The notes beneath the pieces were generated by a model. It did no database searches. It worked only from the letters and a program-made list of their open reading frames with translations, and was not told where the DNA came from. A program made the translations under genes and the position numbers. A DNA stretch of 64,000 bases from the NCBI RefSeq assembly GCF_900088535.1, contig NZ_LT578417.1, positions 2,294,001 through 2,358,000 of the forward strand. The letters run 5' to 3'. Below, piece by piece: positions 39,172-50,077 of this stretch; position 1 is the stretch's first letter; each line of letters begins with the position of its first letter. The DNA comes from Cyanobium sp. NIES-981. GTDB lineage: Bacteria; Cyanobacteriota; Cyanobacteriia; PCC-6307; Cyanobiaceae.

Positions 39172-41244
39172 TACGTGGGCCAGAAACTCACCGTGATCGC
39201 GTGGATCTGGTCGAGGACGGTGAAGAGCCCGAACCCTGCGTTTTCGAACGTGGACGTGCCTCTGGCCTCCACCTTCATGCTCTCTACCAAAGCGGGTAAA
39301 GAGGCCTATGTGGATCCGGTGGTAGCTTCCGCTGCCTAATGTCAGGGAACGCGATTGAACCAAGCCACATCAAATCCGAGGCACAAGCAGGTCGCATGGG
39401 TGCTCGGTTAATGGCGATTGTGGCTGAGGGCATCCGAGAGCGTGTTTATCTCAATCCATCACATGAGCAAGAGGACATCGCCAAAAATGCTCAACCTTTC
39501 TGGAAGCCCGATGTCGAGTTCTTCCAGCAAGCCCTTGGCTTCCGAGTCGGCAACTACGGCATGACCCGATGGAGCGATCTCTTTACTGATCGCCAGCTAG
39601 TGGCCCTTGCCACCTTCTCCGACATAGTGCAAGAGACGCAAGCAAGGGTTTGGGAGGATGCGTCTTCTGCGGGTTATTCAAATGACGAAACCCCTTTGTT
39701 TAATGGAGGAGTTGGGGCTGCAGCGTATCGAGACTCGGTGGTGATGTACTTGAGCTTCTCAGTAAGCAAGGCCCTAGACAGGAACACAACTCTGTGTACA
39801 TGGGAGCACCGCATGGACCGGATGGGGCATACTTTTCAGAGGCAATGTCTACCCATGACATGGGACTATGTTGAGACCAATCCCATTGGAGGTGCTGGCG
39901 GCGACATCTACGGGACAGCCCATTCACTCTGCGAAGTCCTGGACAAGTTGTTTGAAAAACCCAGCCAAGGAACTGCCGCACAGTTCGACGCCCAATCTCA
40001 AGATCTGAGTAATTTTAGGATTGTCTCAACAGATCCTCCTTACTATGACAACATTGGCTATGCGGACCTCTCTGATTTCTTCTATGTTTGGCTGCGCCGT
40101 TCACTAAGGGCTGTCTTTCCTGATCTATTCGCGACTTTGACTGTCCCCAAGGCTGAGGAGCTGGTGGCCACGGCCTATCGCCATGGCGGCAAGGATAACG
40201 CCGAAGATTTCTTTCTCTGTGGCATGACGCAGGCGATGCAACGCATCGCCGAGCAGTCACATCCGGCATTTCCTGTCACGATCTACTACGCCTTCAAGCA
40301 ATCTGAGATGAAGACTGCTGCCGGTACCGCGAGCACAGGATGGGAGACCTTCCTGGCAGCGGTGATCAATGCGGGGTTTGCACTAGATGGCACCTGGCCG
40401 ATACGAACGGAGCTGGCCAACCGCATGCGAGGGATGGATTCCAACGCCCTCGCCACCAGCGTTGTGCTCGTCTGCCATCGCCGGTTGGACTCGGCGCTCA
40501 CTCTCTCGCGCAACGAATTCCGTCGCCAACTCCGCCAGGAACTTCCCAGGGCCCTGAAGGAGCTGGAACGCGCCAACATCGCCCCCGTCGATCTTGCTCA
40601 GGCGGCGATAGGCCCCGGCATGGCCATCTACAGCAGCGCCAAGGCTGTGCTCAATCCTGACGACAGCCCCATGAGCGTGCGAGAGGCCCTGATCGAGATC
40701 AATGCCGCCCTCGACGACTACCTCTCCCAGCAGGAGGGCGATCTGGATGCTGACAGCCGTTTCGCCCTCACCTTCTTCGAGAGCTTCGGCTACACGGAAC
40801 GCGACTTTGGGGATGCGGAGGGCCTGGCCAAGGCCCGCAACGTCTCCGTGGCTGGCGTAGCCCAATCTGGAATTCTCCGTGCCGTTGCCGGCAAGGCCTG
40901 GCTGTTGCGCCGGGAACAGCTCGATGTCGACTGGGATCCATCCCGCGATGAGCGCCTCTGCGTCTGGGAGGCCACCCAGCACCTTATCCGCAGGCTGGAA
41001 GAAGGAGGAGAAGCCAATGCCGCCGAACTCCTTGCCCAGTTGCGCGCCTTGCCTGGCCATGGCGAGCTGGCCGACAACTGCCGCGCTCTGGCCTACCGCC
41101 TCTATAACCACTGCGAGAAAACCAAGCAGGCAGAAGAAGCCCGCGCCTACAACGGCCTGGTGATCGCCTGGCCCGAGCTGGAGCGGTTGGCAGCCGCCCA
41201 GGGCATCGAAACCGCTGTTCAGGCCTCCCTGATCTGATCTCGCC

Positions 41245-44200
41245 ATGGCCCTCTCCAACCGCGACCGCATCAGCAAGGCCCTGGAGCTGCTCCGCGATGG
41301 CCTGTTCCCATACATGAAACGGGAGCTGGACAAGAGCATCGGCTCGGGCTGGCAGAACAACCTGTCCTCCAACAGCAGTCTCCAGGACGTGTCGGTGCTG
41401 CTCAAGCTGTTCATGGACCACTGGGCCGGGGTGTTCAAGCAGCAGCTCAGCTCCTCGGATCGCTCCTACGTGAGCGAACTGCTGGTGGCGCGCAACCGCT
41501 GGGCACACCAGGAAGCCTTCTCCTCCGACGACACCGACCGCACCCTCGATACGGCTGCGCGGCTGCTCACCTCGATCGCTGCTCCTGAACCTGCCGAAAC
41601 CCTGCGCACCATGCGTGAGGAGCTGCAGCAGCAGGTGTATGCCGACCGTGCCCGCAACCGGATCCGCTACCAGAGCACCACCCAGAACCAGGTTGCCCCT
41701 GGCCTGGTGCCCTGGCGGGAGGTGATCACCCCCCACCCCGATGTGATCAGCGGCAAGTACCAGCAGGCCGAGTTCGCCGCCGACCTCGACCAGGTGCGCC
41801 GTGGACGCGGCAGCCGGGAGTACACCGACCCGGTGGAGTTCTACCGCCGCACCTTCATCACCTCCGGCATGAAGGAGCTGCTTCGCATCGCCCTGCAGCG
41901 CCTCAACGGCCAGGGCGGTGATCCGGTGATCGAGCTGCAGACCAACTTCGGCGGCGGCAAGACCCACTCGATGCTGGCGCTCTACCACCTCTGCTCCGGC
42001 ACCCCCCTCGCCAACCTCCCGGGCCTTGATGAGGTCTGCTCGGAGGTCGGTATCCACAGCGTCCCCAAGGCCGCGCGGGCGGTACTGGTAGGCACCGCCT
42101 TCAGCCCCGCCGAACCCAGCCGCAAGCCCGACGGCACGGTGGTGAACACCCTCTGGGGCGAGATGGCCTACCAGCTCGGTGGATCGGAGGGGTATGAGCT
42201 GATCGCCAGCAGCGACAAGCAGCGCGTGGCACCCGGTGCCCAGGACATCGCCGCGCTGTTCCGCGCCTACGCCCCCTGCCTGGTGCTGGTGGATGAGTGG
42301 GTGGCCTACGCCCGTCAGCTGGTCCGCAGTGTCGACCTGCCTGCCGGCACCTACGACTCCCAGGTGTCCTTCGCCCAGGCGCTCACTGAGGCCGCCAAAC
42401 AGGTGCCCAACATGCTGCTGCTGATCTCCGTGCCCCAGAGCACCAACGAGATCGGTGGCAGCGATGGCGAGAAGGCCCTCGATGGCCTGCGCAATGTGGT
42501 GAACCGGGTGGCCTACGAGTGGCGCCCCGCCACTGGCAACGAGGGCTTCGAGATCGTGCGGCGGCGGTTGTTCGAGACGATCACCACCCGCGAGGGTGGC
42601 GCCTCCCGCGATGCGGTGGTGCGCGCCTTCACTGACATGTACGCCAGCCAGCGCGCTGAGTTCCCCGCCGAAACCCGCGAGGCCGAATACCGCGACCTGC
42701 TCACCGCCGCCTACCCGATCCATCCCGAGCTGTTCCGCCGTCTCTACGACGACTGGAGCACCCTTGATCGCTTCCAGCGCACCCGTGGCGTGCTGCGACT
42801 GCTGGCCAAGACGATCGAAGGCCTCTGGAACGGCAACAGCAAAGACCTGCTGATCATGCCCAGCTCGGTGCCGATGGACGACATCGAGGTGAAGAACGAG
42901 CTGATGCGCTACCTCGACAACCAGTGGGAGCCGATCCTCTCGGTCGACGTGGATGGCCCGGAGTCCACCCCGGCGCGGCTCGACAGCGACAACCCCAACT
43001 TCGGCCGCGTCAGCGCCTGCAAGCGCGTGGCCCGCAGCCTCTACATCGGCACCGCCCCCGACGCCGAAACTGAGCGCAAGGGCATCGGTGATCAGCGCGT
43101 CAAGCTGGCCTGCGCCATGCCCGGCGAGCCGATCCACGTGTTCGGCGACGCGCTGCGCCGCCTGGCGGATCGCGGCCGCTTCATCCAGCAGGACGGCGAC
43201 CGCTACTGGATCGATACCCGCCCCAACCTCAATCGCACCGCCGAGGAGTACCGCGAGAGCTATCTGCGCAAGCGGGACGAGCTGAACGCCGAGCTGAACC
43301 AGCTGCTGGCCAAGGAGGCTGGCCGGCGCGGCTCCTTCTCCGGGCTCCATTCCACCCCCGCCGATTCGGGCGAGGTTCCCGACGAGCCCGCCACCCGGCT
43401 GGTGTTGCTCCCGCCCCAGGCCACCCACACCCGGGGCGTGGACTTCAGTGAGGCAAGGCATTGGGCCGCGAGCTGTCTGCAGAGCCGGGGCAATGCCCCA
43501 CGACTGTTCCAGAACACCCTGGTGTTCCTGGCCCCGGATGAGAAGGCGATCGAAGACCTCTACCAGGCACTGGCCGACCGCCGCGCCTGGCAGCGCATCG
43601 CCGACCACGCCGAGGAGATGAACATCACCGTGGCGCAGCGCAACCAGGCCATCAGCAAGATCGAGGACGCCACCCACGCCATCAGCCTGCGCATTCCCGA
43701 AACCTGGTGTCACCTGCTGGTGCCGTTCCAGAGCGAACCCGGCCCCGGCGGTGCGTCCTGGGATGAACGCCGCCTCAGCGGCGGCAAGGGCAGCCTGGGC
43801 GAGCGCGCCAGCCAGAAGTGCGAGCAGGAAGACCTGCTCTTCTCCTCCCTGGGAGCCCGCCGCATCCGCCAGGACCTCGACCGCTTCCTCTGGAAGGACC
43901 GCGACTCCGTGAGCGCCCGCGAGCTGGTGGACTGGTGCCGCAAGTACCTCTACCTGCCTCGGATCAGCGGTGACCATGTGATCCTCGATGCCCTGGTGAG
44001 CGCCGGTGCTGCTCTCACAGGCGAGGCCACCTTCCACCTTGCTGATGGATTCGATGAGGCCAGTGGCCGGTACTCGGGCCTGCGCCACCAGTCGGCTTCC
44101 AGCAGCCGGCCTGCGAGCCTCAACACCCTCCTCGTCAAGGATGAGGTGGCGCAGGTGCAGATCCAAGCGGAGACGAAGGCTGCTGCTGAGGCCGGCGCTG

Positions 44201-44550
44201 CTGCCGCCATTGGCTATACCCCAGACACACCACCTTCAACGGCCCCTGTTGGCGGTGTGAGCGTGTCTCCAGGCATGGGGGTTGCCCCTCCGCCGCCACC
44301 ACCACCACTGAAACCTTCCCTGCCCACCACCTACACCGCTTCGCTCAAGCTCGACCCGGTGAAGGCCGGTCTTCAGATGGGGCAGTTCCTCGATGAGGTG
44401 ATGTCGCACCTGCAGGCACTGCCGGGTGCAGAGATCGAGATGTCGTTGGAGGTGCAGGCTCGGGTACCCAACGGCATCGCCGAGGCCACGGCACGGATCG
44501 TGCTGGAGAACTCAGCGGCGCTGAAGGTGGATAAGCCGGGGTTGTATTGA
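41245..44550 (+). CDS. DUF499-domain ATPase (Hma ATPase-like)
   Basis: An intact 1101-residue protein. The N-terminal domain (about 1-150) is a Swt1/HEPN-like helical region. The AAA part has a Walker A-like LQTNFGGGKTHSMLALYHL (about residue 236) and Walker B LVLVDEWVAYARQLV (about 350). DUF499 follows, with IPHELFRRLYDDWSTLDRFQ-like segments and a winged-helix region; a Pro-rich hinge (PPPPPPPLKPSLPTTYTA) leads to a small C-terminal domain. It begins 7 nt after the methylase stop and is part of the helicase-methylase-ATPase operon. Its exact biochemical role is unknown. Confidence 0.85.
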   Translation: MALSNRDRISKALELLRDGLFPYMKRELDKSIGSGWQNNLSSNSSLQDVSVLLKLFMDHWAGVFKQQLSSSDRSYVSELLVARNRWAHQEAFSSDDTDRTLDTAARLLTSIAAPEPAETLRTMREELQQQVYADRARNRIRYQSTTQNQVAPGLVPWREVITPHPDVISGKYQQAEFAADLDQVRRGRGSREYTDPVEFYRRTFITSGMKELLRIALQRLNGQGGDPVIELQTNFGGGKTHSMLALYHLCSGTPLANLPGLDEVCSEVGIHSVPKAARAVLVGTAFSPAEPSRKPDGTVVNTLWGEMAYQLGGSEGYELIASSDKQRVAPGAQDIAALFRAYAPCLVLVDEWVAYARQLVRSVDLPAGTYDSQVSFAQALTEAAKQVPNMLLLISVPQSTNEIGGSDGEKALDGLRNVVNRVAYEWRPATGNEGFEIVRRRLFETITTREGGASRDAVVRAFTDMYASQRAEFPAETREAEYRDLLTAAYPIHPELFRRLYDDWSTLDRFQRTRGVLRLLAKTIEGLWNGNSKDLLIMPSSVPMDDIEVKNELMRYLDNQWEPILSVDVDGPESTPARLDSDNPNFGRVSACKRVARSLYIGTAPDAETERKGIGDQRVKLACAMPGEPIHVFGDALRRLADRGRFIQQDGDRYWIDTRPNLNRTAEEYRESYLRKRDELNAELNQLLAKEAGRRGSFSGLHSTPADSGEVPDEPATRLVLLPPQATHTRGVDFSEARHWAASCLQSRGNAPRLFQNTLVFLAPDEKAIEDLYQALADRRAWQRIADHAEEMNITVAQRNQAISKIEDATHAISLRIPETWCHLLVPFQSEPGPGGASWDERRLSGGKGSLGERASQKCEQEDLLFSSLGARRIRQDLDRFLWKDRDSVSARELVDWCRKYLYLPRISGDHVILDALVSAGAALTGEATFHLADGFDEASGRYSGLRHQSASSSRPASLNTLLVKDEVAQVQIQAETKAAAEAGAAAAIGYTPDTPPSTAPVGGVSVSPGMGVAPPPPPPPLKPSLPTTYTASLKLDPVKAGLQMGQFLDEVMSHLQALPGAEIEMSLEVQARVPNGIAEATARIVLENSAALKVDKPGLY

Positions 44551-47500
44551 GCGCCAGATGAGTCTTGTCGAACAGTTCCAGGCATGGGCGGATCAGTTGG
44601 TCGATCTCTCCGGCCGCAACGACCTGATCAGCTTCCGCCAGACCAAAACCAGCACCCTCACCCTTTCCCCAGAGGCAGCCGCTCGTCTGCAGCGGGGCCA
44701 GTGGTGTCTGGTAAGGGATCTCTTCGACCTGGTGGAGAAGGGAAATCGTTCTCTCATCCGCAGGGTGCTCACCATCGCGGAAGACAATGCGGAGCAGCTC
44801 GGAGTCGAAACCCTCACCTTCATCTCGGGTTTCGCCGAGTGGTCCGCAGAAAAGATCACTCGCCCTCAGGCACCGTTTCTCCTCATGGATGTGAAGGTTC
44901 GCGGTGCAGGCTCGAATCTGGATCGCTGGGAGATCGCTCTAGACACCGAGGCCAGTGAGATCAATCCCGTGCTGCTGCAATACCTGCGAGGGGTCGCAGG
45001 GTTGAAGGTGTCTGACGAGGCCCTCGATGAGGCCCTCGATACCTCCCCGGAAGCAGTTCAGGAGCTGCTTTCAGCAGCAGCGCCGGCGGAGCTCGGGCTT
45101 CACTTCACATCAGGCCTGTTCATCAAGAACCTCACCTACCAGAAGCTGCCGATGGTGGAGGACCTCCGACGAGCCACCGATGCCCTCTCCAACCACAAGG
45201 TGATCGCCTCCCTCGCCGGCGACCAGAACGCCACGGCTTCCCTGCAGAAGCTCACAGCGAGCTGCCCCCGAACGGCGCCGAACCACACGCCCAGCCGTGA
45301 GGAATTTCTGATTCTCGATGCCGATGCTTCCCAGCACTGGGCGATCAACACGGCACTGGAGGGTCAGAATCTGGTGATCGAGGGGCCTCCAGGCACCGGG
45401 AAGAGCCAGACGATCGCCAATCTCATCGGCGCCTTCATGGCTCGCGGCAAAAGCGTTCTGTTCGTCGCCGAGAAACGTGCCGCCATCGATGCGGTCAAGA
45501 AGCGCATCGACAAGGCAGGGCTGGGGGAGCTCCTGCTGGACCTGCACGACTCCAGTGTTCTGCGCGCCCGCCCGGCCCAGCCTTTCGCCCAGGCTTTGGA
45601 GGCACTCGCGCAGGTCCCTGATGTTGATTTGGAGCCTGCCCACCAATCGCTCGACGTCGTTCGCGAACGGTTGCTGGCACACAGTGAGGCTCTGCACGCC
45701 ACCCGGGAGCCTTGGCGTTGCTCCTACCACGAAGTCGCCACCATGCTGCTCAGCAGCGGCACATTGGATCCAGAGCCCTTGCGCCTGACCCAGTCAGAGC
45801 TGCAGGGGATCGATCGGGCCGGCATCCTCCGCATCTCCCAGCTGATCAACAACCTCGGCACGCTTCCCAGTGCCCAGGTCCTCAAACCCAGCTGGATCTT
45901 CTGCGTAGCTGTCCGCTCCGGCGCCCTCGCCGACGCTCAGATAGTTCAGGAACTCCTGGACCGAGCCGATGCTCTGAAGCCATCCGTTCGTCAGCTGAAC
46001 GACTGGCTGGAGCACGCCTCCCCGCGACTCCGCAATCGCGAAGCACTCACTCTCTCTGCCGCCTCCACGATCACCAGTCAACTCGGCGAGCTTCTCGGAC
46101 CCTGCGCCGCCGCTGTGGATGTTTACCGCCTGCTCTCACTGCCGCCTGCAGAGCGCAGCAACCTGGCCGACCAACTCGCCAAGGGATACAAGGCGGGTCT
46201 CCTTGGCGGCCTGTTCAACAGGGAGCGCAAGTCGGCCATTGACCAGGCCCGGAACCTCAGTCGCAACGGCGATCTCTTCCAGGTGGAGCGGGCCTTGGAG
46301 CTGATCCGCCAGCTTGAGGCGCCGATGGTGCGCATTGGTGAGATCCCCGGAAGTGGCGCCTTGATGAAGGCCATTGATGCCATCACGGCCCATCTGCAGT
46401 GGCTGAGCGCCCGGGGTGTGGTGTCCATTCCCGAAGCTGCCTCAATCAACTCGTTGCTGGCGCTGCTGGAGGCCACCCAGGACAGCCGAAGGCTGCTGAT
46501 CAAGGCCCCAGCCATCGCCCAGCGCCTCAATGAACTGGAAGCTGCTGGTGCAAGCCGGGAGGGGCTCCTTCAACAGGTAGCCGATCGGCTCAGTCAGGGG
46601 ATGTCGAGCGAAAAGCTCGCCAGATCCGCACGACGCGGCTGGGCTCTTCAAGTTGAGGAGAAGATCTCCCTGCTGGACCCACGCCTCACCGAAGCGACGC
46701 GCCGCAATCTTGACTCGCTCGTCAGGCGCTTTCGCGAGACCGACCGCAAGGTCATTGCAGCCAAGCCCCTCAAGATCAGGCGGCTGGTTGCGGAGCGAGC
46801 CCATGCCATTCGTCTGCAGCCGGAAGGGCAGAAGCAGGAGCGTCTGATTCGGGGAGAGGCACTGAAGCGCCGCCGGAAAGGCCGGCTCAGTGCAAGGCGG
46901 CTGTTCGAAGCTGCGCCAGACCTGCTCACGGCCCTGAAACCCTGCTGGGCGATGAGCCCCCTGGTGGTCTCCCAGAACTGCCGGCCGATCGGCAGCACTT
47001 TGATGTAGTGGTCTTCGATGAAGCCAGTCAGATCGTTCCCCATGAAGCCGTCACCGCCATCCTGCGTGGCAAGCAGGTGGTGGTAGCCGGCGATTCCAAG
47101 CAGCTCTCTCCTACCAGCACCTCCTTCTTCTCCACCCGTGCCGAAGAAGAGGATGATGACCCCGCTGAGCGGGATGACGTCTCCGAATACGAGGTCGATG
47201 CCGTCAAGGAGGCAGAGTCTTTGCTTGAGGCCATGAAGGCTTCACTGCCCAGGCTCACAGGCACACGCACGCTGCAGTGGCACTACCGCTCGGAGGACGA
47301 GCGGTTGATTGCCTTCTCCAACGCTCACCCCGACCTTTACGACCGCAAACTGATCACCCTCCCTGGGGCTGCTTCCCAGGAACCGTTTCGCTTCCATCTG
47401 GTGCAGGGCAGTCAGGCTGATGTGAGCGGTGCCTCGCCCAATGCCGAAGTCTTGCGCACGGTTGAGCTCGCCGTCGATCACCTCAGAGAACGCCCAGAAC

Positions 47501-48362
47501 AAAGCCTGGCGGTGATTGCCTTTGGTCTTAAGCATGCCACTCGCATTCAGAAGGCCTTCGAGGCCCGTCTGGATGAAATTGGCGAGATTGCCCTGCATCC
47601 AAAGGATCGGCCTGAGGAGAAGTTCCGCATCCGCAACCTGGAGACGATCCAGGGTGATGAACGGGATGTGGTGATCATCGCTACCGGCTACGGACTCACG
47701 ACAACCGGAAAACCCAGCTATGCCTTTGGCCCCATCAACAATGATGAGAATCTCCAAGGCCTGCGCAGGTTGAATGTCGCCATCACGCGAGCTCGACGCT
47801 CGGTGGAGGTTGTCACAACAATCAACCCCGACCTGTATGACACTAACCGGCTAACGAGAATCGGCAGCAAGGCCTTCATCGACTACTTGGTTTCGCCCGC
47901 AGCGGCGGAGATGACCTTGGAGACCTGAGGCTTGAACGCGAGCCAATGAATCCCTTTGAACAAGACATCCACGATGCCCTGAGAGCTCAGGGTCTGATGC
48001 TTGTTCCCCAGTACGGTGTGAGTGGCTACCGGCTCGATTTCGCCGTACAGCATCCCGATGAGCCTGGGTGTTTTGTCTTGGCGATCGAGGCTGATGGTGC
48101 GGCCTATCACGCTAGTGATACTGCTCGTGACCGTGATCGCATCCGCCAGGAGCATCTGGAGCGCCTCGGCTGGCGGTTCCACCGCATTTGGTCCACGGAG
48201 TGGCTCCACAACCGGGAGAAAGAGATCGAGCTCGCGGTAGAGGCCTATCACCGGGCTCTTGCTGCCCTGAGTTCGGGCGTGTCGACACCAGTCACGTCAA
48301 CGTCGGAAGACTCGGCAGTCCCAACTTCCACGCCACCACTTCCAAGCGCTGAGGGCTTCTTG

Positions 48363-50077
48363 GGGCCTCCTGAGAAAGTGAGCCGCGGGCAATGCGCACC
48401 ACAATGAGCCTGCCCGGGCGACCTCTGAGTGATCCTCAGGCCCCGCTGAGCTGACAACTCAGCTCTCTGCTGCTGGAGCTCAGAGCCCGTGCGGCGGAGA
48501 CCAAGAGTTGCCAGCAGAGCACAAAATAGAGACAAAGAAGCTCCAGGAGCTTCTGGAGGTTCATGACCAGGACATTCATCGCGATGGATGAACCCTGTGT
48601 TGCCGGCAGTTTCTCTCGGATCAATCCCAATCCATAGCGACGCTTGCCTTGACCGATCTTGCCTTCAACAGCATTGCGCCGCCTTTGATCATCAACGAAC
48701 TGCCGCCTCTCGGCTGCCACCAACTCCGGATCATTCTTCGGGCGACCAAGACGAGGCCCACTCAGCCGAATGCCGTGACGCTGGCAGAATGCCCGATTTG
48801 ATCTTGTGCGGTAGATCTGATCAGCGCAGATCACCTCCGGATAGCAGCCGTATCGACGACGATAGGCTTGGGCCTGAACTTTCAGATCTTCCCCTTCGTT
48901 GTAGGGGTCAAAGCTCAGCCGATCCAGGAAAGCAAATCCTTCATCGGTGACAGAAAGTGAGATCTTGGCGCCGAACTCAACATTGCACCTCGCCTTGCCG
49001 CGAACAATTGGCCTGATGTGCGCTTGACAGAGGCTGACGATGCGAGCGGGAATACTTCTGGTGTCTGAGCGATAGAGAATGTTCTGCTGGCGGACCAGCT
49101 CACTGACAACCAACAGCTTCTGATAGGCATGCCGCCCAGCCGCCAGAAGGCTTGCGCCACAGGCTGTCAGGGCGTCAATGTTGGCAAGGTTGCGCTTGAG
49201 ATGCCCAAGCTGTTGCTTGATCGCTTTGCGGATCTTGAGAAACCGAGGGCGTTTTTTCTTGGCCACGGCGAGGAACTGCTGCCTGGCCTGCTTCCGATGC
49301 GTTCGTGGTTTGTGACCAAAGGACTCTCTGACCTGCGAATACATGGCATCGATCAGAGTCTCGGTGAGCTCTCGGCCTTCATTGAGCAGCGAGAGATCCG
49401 TTGGATGCCGAATATCTGCCGGAACGCATGTCGCATCAATCAGCAGTGACCCCTGATTTGGCCGTGGCGTTTTGGATTCAATCTTCTGATCAGCTGCGCT
49501 CCCGGCTCCGCCTCCATCGCTGCTGTCGTGCTCATCAACTGCAGACGAACGGATCACGTTCAGACCGTGACGCACGATTCGTTCATTGCAGTCATTCACG
49601 ACCGAATCTGGCAGCCGCTTCCGGAAGTACACCATCATTGATGGGTCAAACGGAGCCGAGTACTGAAATGCCTCCAGGCCGATGAAGAACTGGAGATAGG
49701 GGTTCTCTTTGATTTGCTCAACCAGTTCTTCATCAGTCAGCCCCATGCGGGCCTTGATGATCAGGGCGCCCAGTGCCATGCGAAATGGCTTTGCCGGGGC
49801 GCCAAAGCCCTTGCAGAACTGAGCTGCATAGTCACCTTCCAGCTCATCCCATGGGATCAGCTCAGCCAGCTTGATCCAGCGATTGTCACCAGAGAGCTTT
49901 CCTCCAAACGGCAGGAAGAAGTCCTCGAACGAGAGCTGATCACGATGCTCACGTCGGTACATGTGGAAAACTCTGGGCGGCTTTTGGGCGCAAACGAGCC
50001 CAATCTCGTACATTTTAGCCGAGAAAACTGCTCACATCCATTGCGCTGCAGTGGATGTGGCTTTTCTCAGGAGGCCC
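48363..50077 (-). mobile_element. IS5/IS1182-like insertion sequence, copy 3 (1715 bp)
   Basis: Same ends as copies 1 and 2; target duplication TTCTTG at 48357-48362 and 50078-50083. It lies in the C-terminal restriction-like part of the SF1 helicase, and rejoining the flanks keeps the frame (EGFL then VVPQQD). Confidence 0.95.
48436..50013 (-). CDS. IS5/IS1182-family transposase (copy 3)
   Basis: Protein identical to those of copies 1 and 2; second Met (49962) may be the real start. Oriented against the interrupted helicase gene, so its transcript is antisense to the host operon. Intact. Confidence 0.92.
   Translation of the reverse strand: MYEIGLVCAQKPPRVFHMYRREHRDQLSFEDFFLPFGGKLSGDNRWIKLAELIPWDELEGDYAAQFCKGFGAPAKPFRMALGALIIKARMGLTDEELVEQIKENPYLQFFIGLEAFQYSAPFDPSMMVYFRKRLPDSVVNDCNERIVRHGLNVIRSSAVDEHDSSDGGGAGSAADQKIESKTPRPNQGSLLIDATCVPADIRHPTDLSLLNEGRELTETLIDAMYSQVRESFGHKPRTHRKQARQQFLAVAKKKRPRFLKIRKAIKQQLGHLKRNLANIDALTACGASLLAAGRHAYQKLLVVSELVRQQNILYRSDTRSIPARIVSLCQAHIRPIVRGKARCNVEFGAKISLSVTDEGFAFLDRLSFDPYNEGEDLKVQAQAYRRRYGCYPEVICADQIYRTRSNRAFCQRHGIRLSGPRLGRPKNDPELVAAERRQFVDDQRRRNAVEGKIGQGKRRYGLGLIREKLPATQGSSIAMNVLVMNLQKLLELLCLYFVLCWQLLVSAARALSSSSRELSCQLSGA

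Larger units (their letters stand above)
36704..41237 (+). pseudogene. DUF1156 DNA methylase (Hma methylase-like), split by IS and internally deleted
   Basis: N-terminal part 36704-37456 starts with the DUF1156 box ([38 protein letters not shown]) and has the AdoMet motif [19 protein letters not shown]. The IS at 37457 is framed by TACGTG; across it the frame continues as [19 protein letters not shown] to about 39326. There the next in-family residues, [14 protein letters not shown], appear in another frame, so a piece of about 30 codons, by memory of relatives, has been lost with a net shift. The C-terminal part to 41237 keeps the catalytic STDPPYYDNIGYADLSDF. It would be an amino-methyltransferase acting on DNA; as it stands it is inactive unless re-formed. 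Confidence 0.85.

Noticed and set aside
40984-44166. 1060-codon minus-strand open frame over the DUF499 ATPase
   Set aside because: No motifs, extreme Gly/Ala/His bias, and fully overlapped by a well-supported plus-strand gene.
32446-44550. DISARM or BREX
   Set aside because: A SNF2-like helicase and a DUF1156 methylase could recall class 1 DISARM, but no drmA, drmB or drmC is present; no PglZ or BrxC-type genes for BREX.
46970-46985. Programmed frameshift in the SF1 helicase
   Set aside because: No slippery heptamer or following stem is apparent, and a second shift plus an IS insertion in the same gene points to decay.
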